Origin: an uncultured Clostridium sp.
Lineage (GTDB): Bacteria > Bacillota > Clostridia > Lachnospirales > Lachnospiraceae
Length of the DNA: 19,655 bases
Assembly: GCA_900540335.1 (NCBI GenBank)
Contig: UQFC01000045.1
Span: 1 to 19,655 of the forward strand
Direction of reading: 5' to 3'
The notes under the pieces are model-generated. The model was not told where the DNA came from. It saw nothing but the letters and a program-made list of their open reading frames with translations, and did not search any database. Below, in pieces: positions 1 through 5,953 of the stretch (the stretch's first letter is position 1; every line of letters begins with the position of its first letter). The position numbers and the translations under genes were made by a program.

Positions 1-232
1 GTCCGATGGAAGCACCTGCCGGTGAAACGTGCTTGAAAGAAGTAGCTGCCGGAAGTCCGGTTGCCTTTTTCAGATCACGGACCAGCTGCCAGCCATTAAA
101 TGCGTCCAGAAGATTAATGTAGCCGGGGCGGCCGCTCAATACCCGGAAAGGAAGCTCTCCTTCATCCTTCATGAAAACCCGGGCCGGTTTCTGATTGGGG
201 TTACAGCCGTATTTTAATTCCATTTCATTCAT
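1..232 (-). CDS. purH: AICAR transformylase, stand-alone form (partial, C-terminus outside window)
   Basis: Phosphoribosylaminoimidazolecarboxamide formyltransferase transfers a formyl group from 10-formyl-THF to AICAR to give FAICAR, the penultimate step of IMP synthesis in the cytoplasm. The first 77 residues are visible. They contain YGCNPNQKPA near residues 8-17, VLSGRPGYINLLDAFNGW near 31-48 and SFKHVSPAGASIG near 65-77, which match the start of the transformylase domain of PurH. The protein starts directly in that domain, so the N-terminal IMP cyclohydrolase domain of bifunctional PurH is absent. That activity is supplied by the gene just upstream (344-1057). The ATG at 232 follows AAGGAGAAG at good spacing. 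It is probably cotranscribed with the upstream gene over a 111-bp gap and controlled by the ZTP riboswitch at 1337-1449. The family call is firm; the symbol purH is used loosely for a single-domain form. Confidence 0.9.
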   Translation of the reverse strand, partial: MNEMELKYGCNPNQKPARVFMKDEGELPFRVLSGRPGYINLLDAFNGWQLVRDLKKATGLPAATSFKHVSPAGASIG

Positions 233-343
233 CGTTCTTCTCCTTTTCTGGCTTCACTTCATGTTCCAGTGTTTTCTTCCTGTATTTCTTTCCCTGGCTT
301 CGCTTCAGCTCTTTCCTTTCAGGATACCAGGTATGAAGGCCTT

Positions 344-1057
344 TTATTTGTTTTTATTGACAATTCTTGTTTCGTAAGTGCCGTCTTCAATGTTCAGATA
401 ACGTACAAACAGGGAAACCTTATTGTCCGGATTCAGGCTGTCCCACAGCATTTCTGTAAATGCATCCATATCGTCCATCATCTCTACCAGCTTGGGTTCT
501 CCCTCAAAGCTGGGCAGCGGATTGCCGTCATGCATATAGGTATGGATAAAATGTCCTTCTCCTGCTGCCGGATTTTCGTAAGCAAAGGTATACCGTCTGC
601 AGGAGGAGGGATCTCCGTGATTGCTCTTTAAAATAGACATGGCATAATTGTAAGTTCCGTTTTCAATATGCAGGATACCGGAAATCCGGGGAGTGTAGTT
701 TGGAGCATCCGGCTCAAACTCGCGGCTCCGCAGAGACTGCTCAAAGGTCATCTGCCGATCCATTCCCTCATAAATCGTATCTGTCTGGTCGCCGTTGGTT
801 ACAATGGTTTTATTGCCCAGTACACGAACCGGAGCATAGATGATCAGGCTGGGATCCTCTAACTTGGCCGGATCAAAGGCCTCTGTGCGGATTCCTTCTC
901 CTTCCTCCACAAATACCCGGTTGCGGCTGTTTTCACTTCTGCCCATAATAAAATAAGCCGTAACTGCCTTTTTTCCATCCGGAGTTTTTCCGATAACGAT
1001 TCCTCTGCCCGGATAAGCATTGTTTTTCAGTTCCTGTTCCAGAGATAATTTGTTCAT
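344..1057 (-). CDS. purO: IMP cyclohydrolase, PurO-type
   Basis: Closes the purine ring by converting FAICAR to IMP, the last step of de novo purine synthesis. The 237-residue protein matches the IMP_cyclohyd (PurO) family known from archaea and from Clostridia. It has YPGRGIVIGKTPDGKKAVTA near residues 15-34 and MGRSENSRNRVF near 38-49. There is no signal peptide or membrane segment. The chosen ATG at 1057 follows AAAGGAG at proper spacing. An in-frame ATG 14 codons upstream (1099) reads through that Shine-Dalgarno sequence and is not preferred. The next gene on the strand is the stand-alone AICAR transformylase, so the pair replaces bifunctional PurH. A ZTP riboswitch and terminator lie upstream in the same transcript, separated by a leader of about 245 nt. 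The family assignment is strong. Activity is inferred from family and context. Confidence 0.9.
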   Translation of the reverse strand: MNKLSLEQELKNNAYPGRGIVIGKTPDGKKAVTAYFIMGRSENSRNRVFVEEGEGIRTEAFDPAKLEDPSLIIYAPVRVLGNKTIVTNGDQTDTIYEGMDRQMTFEQSLRSREFEPDAPNYTPRISGILHIENGTYNYAMSILKSNHGDPSSCRRYTFAYENPAAGEGHFIHTYMHDGNPLPSFEGEPKLVEMMDDMDAFTEMLWDSLNPDNKVSLFVRYLNIEDGTYETRIVNKNK

Positions 1058-1302
1058 CTCTTTTCTCCTTTCTGCAAAGGGCTTTCCCTTTTCTTCCATT
1101 TCTATTCCATGTCATTTTGTGGTTCTTTCCCGTATAACAAAGCGGAGCGTGTTTTTCATAAGAAGCAATTCCCTGTGAAATGAAAAAGTGTGCGCCCTGG
1201 CGTACACCCGCGCCGAGCGCATTTGCCGTCAGGCAATATCTGCCTTTCACGCAAGTGCGCATAATCGTGTTTTTTTATTCAATAGAAAGAACTTTCTTAT
1301 TA
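1058..1302 (-). other. Long structured 5' leader between riboswitch terminator and purO
   Basis: No convincing gene is present. On the minus strand the block at about 1140-1270 is GC-rich against AT-rich flanks and carries several small inverted repeats. One is GTGTACGC/GCGCACAC at 1188-1207 (one A-C mismatch), followed in the RNA by five U. A second is TTTTTCAT (1152-1159) against ATGAAAAA (1180-1187), which would pair away that U run. A third is an outer GCGCA/TGCGC pair at about 1217-1260 enclosing TTGCC/GGCAA. It may be an mRNA-stabilising or attenuating leader, or an inserted repeat element. The purO Shine-Dalgarno sequence lies at its downstream end. Function unknown. Confidence 0.45.
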
Positions 1303-1347
1303 AATAAAAAAACGCCTGGGTACCACAAAAAATATGGTGCCCAGGCG
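1303..1347 (-). terminator. Intrinsic terminator of the ZTP riboswitch expression platform
   Basis: On the minus strand CGCCTGGGCACCA (1347-1335) pairs with TGGTACCCAGGCG (1325-1313), a 13-bp stem with one G-U. A run of seven U follows from 1312. The 5' arm is also the conserved 3' segment of the riboswitch aptamer. Ligand-bound aptamer and terminator are therefore mutually exclusive, and ZTP binding should turn the operon on. Confidence 0.93.
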
Positions 1348-1449
1348 GTCGGCATGTCGATTCCGGAAATGCGCCTCTGCGCATTCCTCTGACAAAATGA
1401 TACGTGCTCCCCTGTGGTTCCCCACTTATCCGCCAGTCGCACGTCACTA
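1337..1449 (-). promoter_or_regulatory. ZTP (pfl) riboswitch aptamer
   Basis: The minus strand shows the pfl motif. Stem P1 is ACGTGC (near 1444-1439) paired with GCACGT (near 1407-1402). P1 encloses GACTGGCGGA, a GTGG/CCAC hairpin (P2, 1425-1414) and AGGGGAGC. After a variable linker with a small GCGC hairpin comes the signature CCGCCTGGGCA (about 1348-1338). GGCGG (1434-1430) and CCGCC (1348-1344) are complementary, as expected for the pseudoknot. This class binds ZTP/ZMP (AICAR and its triphosphate) and switches on purine and folate genes. The genes downstream consume AICAR, which fits exactly. Confidence 0.94.
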
Positions 1450-1455
1450 CTTTTA

Positions 1456-1484
1456 ATCATAATAGAATCCAGCAAGGAAAGCAA
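1456..1484 (-). promoter_or_regulatory. Promoter of the riboswitch-purO-purH unit
   Basis: Minus-strand -35 TTGCTT (1484-1479) and -10 TATGAT (1461-1456) are separated by 17 bp. Transcription would start near 1449, exactly where the riboswitch begins. Confidence 0.75.
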
Positions 1485-1577
1485 GTACTTTTTTCAATAC
1501 TTTTCATTCCCCGGGGATTCCTCTTCTTCGTTTCAGACCTGAAGCTTCCGCAGCGCTGCAGAAAACCTTTCCGGAAT

Positions 1578-2066
1578 TTACAGAACAACAGCCTGCTCAA
1601 TCTTATCTGCCGCCTCCTGGAGCTCCTGAGGAAGCACCTTTCCTGTCAGAATTACATCTGCCTCATCCCGGCAGTCTGTCAGGGACAGAAGCTCATTTGC
1701 AGTGACAATTCCCTGATCCACCAGCCCGAGGGCCTCATCCAGAATCAGCAAATCGCACTCGCCGGTTGTCAGAACCTTTCTGGCATAATTCAGTCCGTTT
1801 TTGATATTATAGCACTCCTCTTTCTTCTCATCCGGAGTCAGACTCTCATAATAATGATCAGACTTTTCAAAACGGAACACCTTCAGTTCCGGTTCCAGAC
1901 GCTTAAAAATATCCGGGCTGTCCTGCCGTTTGCCGCAGCCTTTCAAAAACTGAATCACTATCACCTGCTTCTGCTGACTCAGAGCATAGAGCGCCTTTCC
2001 AAAAGCCATGGCCGTCTTCCCTGAACCATCACTTCCGCAGATTACCTCGATTCTTCCTGTATTCAT
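1578..2066 (-). CDS. Divergent CobO/BtuR-like P-loop ATP:cob(I)alamin adenosyltransferase family protein
   Basis: A 162-residue cytoplasmic protein resembling corrinoid adenosyltransferases of the CobO/BtuR/CobA family, which transfer the adenosyl group of ATP to Co(I) corrinoids. Residues 11-18 (GSDGSGKT) are the P-loop, where the family usually has NGKGKTT. QFLKG near residues 40-44 is typical. DLLILDEALGLVDQG in the middle resembles the family's LDE segment. VILTGKVLPQELQEAADKI near the C-terminus resembles the family's TGR-x-eLxExAD motif. The start at 2066 follows GAGGTG. An ATG five codons upstream overlaps that site and is disfavoured. No corrinoid gene lies nearby. The altered P-loop makes the exact substrate uncertain; another nucleotide-dependent role is possible. 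Confidence 0.7.
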   Translation of the reverse strand: MNTGRIEVICGSDGSGKTAMAFGKALYALSQQKQVIVIQFLKGCGKRQDSPDIFKRLEPELKVFRFEKSDHYYESLTPDEKKEECYNIKNGLNYARKVLTTGECDLLILDEALGLVDQGIVTANELLSLTDCRDEADVILTGKVLPQELQEAADKIEQAVVL

Positions 2067-2122
2067 CTTTCTGCACCTCATTCATATTTATCTGAACTGG
2101 TCTGTCTGTGTATAGCGTGGTT

Positions 2123-2151
2123 ATATTACCACATTCCCCTCTTTTTTGCAA
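2123..2151 (-). promoter_or_regulatory. Promoter of the CobO-like gene
   Basis: Minus-strand -35 TTGCAA (2151-2146), 17-bp spacer, -10 TAATAT (2128-2123). It starts only 2 bp after the stop of the ssb-like gene. The gene at 2066 therefore probably has its own promoter with a leader of about 50 nt. Confidence 0.6.
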
Positions 2152-2153
2152 GT

Positions 2154-2798
2154 CTATTGCACGGAATCTTCCACATCTGTGCATTCCAGCTTACTAATAG
2201 ACACTTCGTAAGCCACTCGCTTTTCACACTGGGTTTCACTGAGCTTTTTCGTGTATTCCCGGCTCTGAACCCGGCCCCAGATGCGAACCCGTGTCCCCAC
2301 CTCAAAGCCGGAGGCAAATCTGGCATTTCTTCCCCAGGCAATACAGGGTATGTAATCCGATTTTCCGTAGGGGCGGTTTACCGCCAGCAGAAGATCTGCA
2401 ATCTCTCTTCCCAGAGGCGTTTTCCTGTAAATCGGTGTTTTGCATATGTAGCCGTCCAGAAAAATCTGGTTTGTTTTTGTATAATCTGTAAACTCCTCCA
2501 TAAAATGAATTTCACGGACAAATACAGAAAGAACCAGACGGTTTCTTACGCCCTCATGGCGATTGTAGGATCGAAACTGCCCGATTGCCTCCACGGTACA
2601 GCCCCGGTAATCCTCCCGCACATTCAGCAGGCGTTCTGATATCATCAGCGGAATAATATCTGCATTTTCACTGAGCCGGTTCACCGCTACGTCCACCATA
2701 TAGAATCCCTCTCCAAAGACCTCATGGCTGAAGGTGAATCCGGAAATAATTTCTCCAATCACACTTACCTTGTTGTTTTCAATTACTTTTTCTGACAT
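2154..2798 (-). CDS. Single-stranded DNA-binding protein with two OB-fold halves
   Basis: A 214-residue protein that should bind single-stranded DNA. Residues about 110-205 form a recognisable SSB-type OB fold, with LGREIADLLLAVNRPYGKSD, PCIAWGRNARFA and WGRVQSREYTKK. Residues about 8-105 look like a second, more diverged OB unit, with VIGEIISGFTFSHE, FYMVDVAVNRLS and GQFRSYN. Ordinary bacterial SSB has one OB fold plus an acidic tail ending in DxxPF. Here the tail is replaced by a short TDVEDSVQ end, so the usual partner-binding peptide is missing. The start ATG follows GAGGAGAG. It is probably not the main replication SSB, which usually sits between rpsF and rpsR. No replication or phage gene is adjacent. 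Its role, perhaps repair or recombination, is inference. Confidence 0.8.
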   Translation of the reverse strand: MSEKVIENNKVSVIGEIISGFTFSHEVFGEGFYMVDVAVNRLSENADIIPLMISERLLNVREDYRGCTVEAIGQFRSYNRHEGVRNRLVLSVFVREIHFMEEFTDYTKTNQIFLDGYICKTPIYRKTPLGREIADLLLAVNRPYGKSDYIPCIAWGRNARFASGFEVGTRVRIWGRVQSREYTKKLSETQCEKRVAYEVSISKLECTDVEDSVQ

Positions 2799-2971
2799 AG
2801 TACTTCTCTCTCCTCATTTTTTACATTTTGGCTTTCTGCCAATAATATATTTATGAAAAGGTCCGTACTCTTATGTTAGAATCTGATCGTCTTATTTTGA
2901 CACTTCTCTTGGTTTTCTTTTCCTGTTCCCCATAATTTCCCAGAAAAAGAGGCTATCTGACATCATTCCTG

Positions 2972-3017
2972 TAAAAAGAAAAATACTGCAGATGCATCCA
3001 GCCGGATCCATCTGCAG
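2972..3017 (-). terminator. Intrinsic terminator after typA
   Basis: On the minus strand CTGCAGATGGATCC (3017-3004) pairs with GGATGCATCTGCAG (2999-2986), a 14-bp stem with one mismatch and a 4-nt loop. A U-rich run (ATTTTTCTTTTTAC) follows. It lies about 77 bp after the typA stop. Confidence 0.88.
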
Positions 3018-3093
3018 CCCTTGTTCTTTTCTATATGGCACCTTGTTCAGGCTGTCCCGACAGACGTCTGTCTGCAGAAAAACCGCCCTTTTA

Positions 3094-4926
3094 TTATGCT
3101 TTTTTCATTGCAGCTCTCTTACGCATGGTCGGATCCAGAATCTTCTTACGGATACGCAGGTTGGAAGGTGTTACCTCCAGAAGCTCATCCGTGTCGATAA
3201 ATTCCAGACACTGCTCCAGACTCATAATCTTCTTGGGAACCAGCTTCAGAGCCTCATCGGCGCTGGAGGAACGGGTGTTGGTCAGCTTCTTGGTCTTGCA
3301 GACATTTACCTCAATATCCTCTGCCTTGGGGTTCTGTCCGATTACCATGCCGCCGTATACCTTTTCGCCCGGTCCTACAAACAGAATACCGCGCTCCTGT
3401 GCGTTAAACAGGCCGTAGGTAATGGTTTCACCGCTCTCATAAGCAATCAGAGAACCTGTCTTTCTGTAGTTTAAATCGCCCTTATAAGGACCATAGCCGT
3501 CAAAAATAGTATTCATAATACCATTTCCCTTGGTATCGGTCATAAACTCTCCGCGATAGCCAATCAGGCCTCTGGACGGAATGGAAAACTCCAGACGGGT
3601 ATAGCCGCCGTTTGCCGGGCTCATTCCCTGCAGTTCTCCCTTACGGGAGGTCAGCTTCTGAATAATCGCGCCGGTAAACTCTTCCGGAACGTCAATATAG
3701 GCAATCTCCATGGGCTCCAGTTTCTGATTTCTCTCATTGGTCTTATAAAGCACCTCTGCCTTGCTGACAGCAAATTCAAAGCCCTCGCGGCGCATATTTT
3801 CAATCAGAACAGACAGATGCGGCTCTCCTCTTCCGGATACCTTAAAGCAGTCCGGAGATTCTGTCTCCTCCACACGCAGGCTGACGTCTGTATTCAGCTC
3901 CCTGAACAGACGCTCGCGAATGTGTCTGGAAGTAACGAATTTTCCTTCCTGTCCTGCAAGAGGGCTGTCATTTACCATAAAGTTCATGGCAATGGTCGGC
4001 TCGGAAATCTTCTGGAACGGAATGGATTCGGGATTTTCCACGGAACAGATGGTATCTCCGATATGAAGATCCGTAATACCGGATACTGCAACAATATCAC
4101 CTACGGTTGCCTCTGCTACCTCTACACGGTTTAAACCGTCAAACTGATACAGCTTTCCGATTTTAACCTTGCGCATCTTATCCGGATCGTGATGGTTTAC
4201 AATCACGCATTCCTGATTGACCTTCAGAGAACCGTTATCAATTTTTCCGACACCGATACGTCCTACATACTCGTTGTAGTCAATGGTGCTGATCAGCATC
4301 TGGGTATCTGCATCCGGATCTCCCTCCGGTGCAGGAATATAGTCCACAATTGTCTCAAACAGAGGACTCATATCTATTTCCGGATCCTCCAGCTCTTTTT
4401 TGGCAAAGCCGGATCTTGCAGATGCGAAAATAAACGGGCAGTCCAGCTGCTCATCAGATGCATCCAGATCCATAAACAGCTCCAGAACCTCGTCAATCAC
4501 CTCATTCGGTCTTGCTTCCGGGCGGTCAATTTTATTGATGCAGACAATAACGGAAAGATCCATGTCCAGCGCTCTCTGCAGAACAAATTTTGTCTGGGGC
4601 ATGGGACCTTCGTAGGCATCTACCACCAGGATTACTCCGTTTACCATCTTCAGTACACGCTCAACCTCGCCGCCGAAGTCTGCATGTCCTGGTGTATCAA
4701 TAATATTAATTTTCTTATCCTTATAAAAAACAGCTGTATTCTTTGACAAAATGGTGATGCCGCGCTCACGCTCGATATCGTTGGAGTCCATCACCCGATC
4801 TGCAACCTCCTGGTTGGCACGAAACACACCGCTCTGCTTCAACAGCTCATCTACCATAGTTGTTTTACCATGATCTACATGGGCGATGATTGCGATATTT
4901 CTCACGTCTTCTCTCTTCATCTTCAT
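3094..4926 (-). CDS. typA: Translational GTPase TypA/BipA
   Basis: A ribosome-associated GTPase of the EF-G family, involved in 50S assembly and in growth under cold or stress. The 610-residue length is normal for the family. G motifs are AHVDHGKT (15-22), RGIT (55-58), DTPGH (77-81) and NKID (131-134). They are followed by EF-G-like domains and the TypA-specific C-terminal domain (region with SRGLIGYRGEFMTDTKG). The chosen start is the ATG at 4926, with AGAAGAG upstream. A TTG 10 codons further up lies against a terminator U run and has no good ribosome binding site; the ATG at 4920 is also possible. It is flanked by its own terminator downstream (2972-3017) and a promoter upstream (5012-5040). 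A terminator-like hairpin sits in its short leader. Confidence 0.97.
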   Translation of the reverse strand: MKMKREDVRNIAIIAHVDHGKTTMVDELLKQSGVFRANQEVADRVMDSNDIERERGITILSKNTAVFYKDKKINIIDTPGHADFGGEVERVLKMVNGVILVVDAYEGPMPQTKFVLQRALDMDLSVIVCINKIDRPEARPNEVIDEVLELFMDLDASDEQLDCPFIFASARSGFAKKELEDPEIDMSPLFETIVDYIPAPEGDPDADTQMLISTIDYNEYVGRIGVGKIDNGSLKVNQECVIVNHHDPDKMRKVKIGKLYQFDGLNRVEVAEATVGDIVAVSGITDLHIGDTICSVENPESIPFQKISEPTIAMNFMVNDSPLAGQEGKFVTSRHIRERLFRELNTDVSLRVEETESPDCFKVSGRGEPHLSVLIENMRREGFEFAVSKAEVLYKTNERNQKLEPMEIAYIDVPEEFTGAIIQKLTSRKGELQGMSPANGGYTRLEFSIPSRGLIGYRGEFMTDTKGNGIMNTIFDGYGPYKGDLNYRKTGSLIAYESGETITYGLFNAQERGILFVGPGEKVYGGMVIGQNPKAEDIEVNVCKTKKLTNTRSSSADEALKLVPKKIMSLEQCLEFIDTDELLEVTPSNLRIRKKILDPTMRKRAAMKKA

Positions 4927-4954
4927 AATACAAATCTCTTCTTTCTTTTTCTTC

Positions 4955-4987
4955 AAAAAAGCTAAGGATCCTTTGATTATCCTTAGC
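4955..4987 (-). terminator. Intrinsic terminator hairpin between yigZ and typA, inside the typA leader
   Basis: On the minus strand GCTAAGGAT (4987-4979) pairs perfectly with ATCCTTAGC (4969-4961) around a 9-nt loop, followed by six U (4960-4955). It would terminate yigZ transcripts. It also lies downstream of the putative typA promoter at 5012-5040 and about 30 nt before the typA start, so it could act as a leader attenuator. Confidence 0.85.
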
Positions 4988-5011
4988 TCATGGTCTCATT
5001 CACAGTTTACT

Positions 5012-5040
5012 AATATAACATTATGCTTCCCAGATTGCAA
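5012..5040 (-). promoter_or_regulatory. Putative typA promoter
   Basis: Minus-strand -35 TTGCAA (5040-5035), 17-bp spacer, -10 TATATT (5017-5012). The predicted start near 5005 gives a leader of about 80 nt that includes the terminator hairpin at 4955-4987. Confidence 0.65.
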
Positions 5041-5092
5041 GCGGTTTTCTCTAAAATCCGGCAAAATTTGCGGTTTTCCTGTTTTTTCTGTT

Positions 5093-5758
5093 TTAAATTC
5101 CTATTCTTCCAAAAATAACCAGTTCCCCGTCTGCCATTCCATAATACAGTTCCTGCTCTGTTTCGATACCTGCCCGGCCTCCTGTTCTCTCTGTCACAGC
5201 TGCCGTAAAGCTTCCAATCTCTTCGTCCGGAACCAGAAGCGTCATTACAACCTTGTCTGTATATTCCGTATCCATGGTGTGAAGTCCCATCTGTCCGGCT
5301 ATATACTGGATTTTCCCGATTCCGTTATAATCCGTTTCCACCCGGATACGCGCTCCCGGCATTTTCTCCACAATAACGCTGTTTTTCAGACCTTCCTGGG
5401 CAGCTCCGGAATAAGCCCGGACAAGACCGCCTGTTCCCAAAAGGGTACCGCCGAAATACCGGGTCACCACAACACAGATATTGCAGACCTTTTCTCCCAG
5501 AAGGACATCCAGCATGGGACGTCCGGCTGTCTGAGCCGGTTCTCCGTCATCGCTGCAGCGCTGCAGCTGGCCCTTATCACCAATCACATAGGCAGAGCAG
5601 TTATGTCTGGCATCCCAGTACTTTTTTCTCATTTCTTCTATAAATGCAATGGCTTCCTCTTCACTTTCCACCGGTCTGGTGTTGGCAATAAACCGTGATT
5701 TTTTCTCTGTCAGTTCTCCCTGACCGCCCCGATACAGAATCCTGCAGCTCTCCCTCAT
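5093..5758 (-). CDS. yigZ: YigZ/IMPACT family protein (UPF0029)
   Basis: A 221-residue cytoplasmic protein of the YigZ/IMPACT family. Family signatures are RCSDDGEPAQTAGRPML (67-83) and VVVTRYFGGTLLGTGGLVRAYS (97-117). The C-terminal part (about 135-210) corresponds to the ferredoxin-like DUF1949 domain. The eukaryotic relative IMPACT regulates the eIF2-alpha kinase GCN2. The bacterial role is poorly defined, with ribosome or nucleic-acid binding suggested by structure. The start ATG follows AAGGAAGG. It diverges from the class A PBP gene, and the two predicted promoters share one -35 box. Its terminator is the hairpin at 4955-4987. Family membership is certain, function is not. Confidence 0.93.
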   Translation of the reverse strand: MRESCRILYRGGQGELTEKKSRFIANTRPVESEEEAIAFIEEMRKKYWDARHNCSAYVIGDKGQLQRCSDDGEPAQTAGRPMLDVLLGEKVCNICVVVTRYFGGTLLGTGGLVRAYSGAAQEGLKNSVIVEKMPGARIRVETDYNGIGKIQYIAGQMGLHTMDTEYTDKVVMTLLVPDEEIGSFTAAVTERTGGRAGIETEQELYYGMADGELVIFGRIGI

Positions 5759-5855
5759 GACAATCCTTCCTTTCCCTCTTCTGCGGCAGAATCTCCTTTT
5801 TCAGAGGTTCTTTTCTGTTCTCCTCCGCCCGGTTCTTCTGATTCCTGCCGGTTCC

Positions 5856-5884
5856 ATCATAACAGGAATCAGTGATTCTTGCAA
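5856..5884 (-). promoter_or_regulatory. yigZ promoter (shares -35 with the PBP promoter)
   Basis: Minus-strand -35 TTGCAA (5884-5879), 17-bp spacer, -10 TATGAT (5861-5856). Start near 5849, leader about 90 nt. The -35 hexamer is palindromic and is also the -35 of the plus-strand promoter. Confidence 0.7.
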
Positions 5885-5907
5885 GGCATTCCCATTTTTG
5901 GTATAAT
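5879..5907 (+). promoter_or_regulatory. Promoter of the class A PBP gene
   Basis: -35 TTGCAA (5879-5884), 17-bp spacer, -10 TATAAT (5902-5907) matching consensus. The start near 5914 gives a leader of about 40 nt ending in AAAGGAGGACATCC before the ATG. Confidence 0.85.
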
Positions 5908-5953
5908 AATAACTGGATTTTTTGGCGATAATCTCCAAAGGAGGACATCCTAA

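Noticed and set aside
933..1262. 109-codon minus-strand frame covering the purO leader
   Set aside because: It overlaps the purO start in a different frame, has no domain, and the region has inverted repeats instead of codon structure.
1501..1577. Palindromes GCAGCGCTGC and TCCCCGGGGA after the CobO-like gene as terminators
   Set aside because: Neither is followed by a U run on the minus strand and perfect palindromes leave no loop; no terminator is claimed.
1404..2024. 206-codon open frame on the plus strand opposite the CobO-like gene
   Set aside because: It overlaps the ZTP riboswitch, its promoter and a protein with a clear P-loop on the other strand.
4189..4746. 185-codon open frame on the plus strand opposite typA
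   Set aside because: Antisense to a conserved GTPase; its sequence is compositionally that of reversed TypA codons and has no domain.
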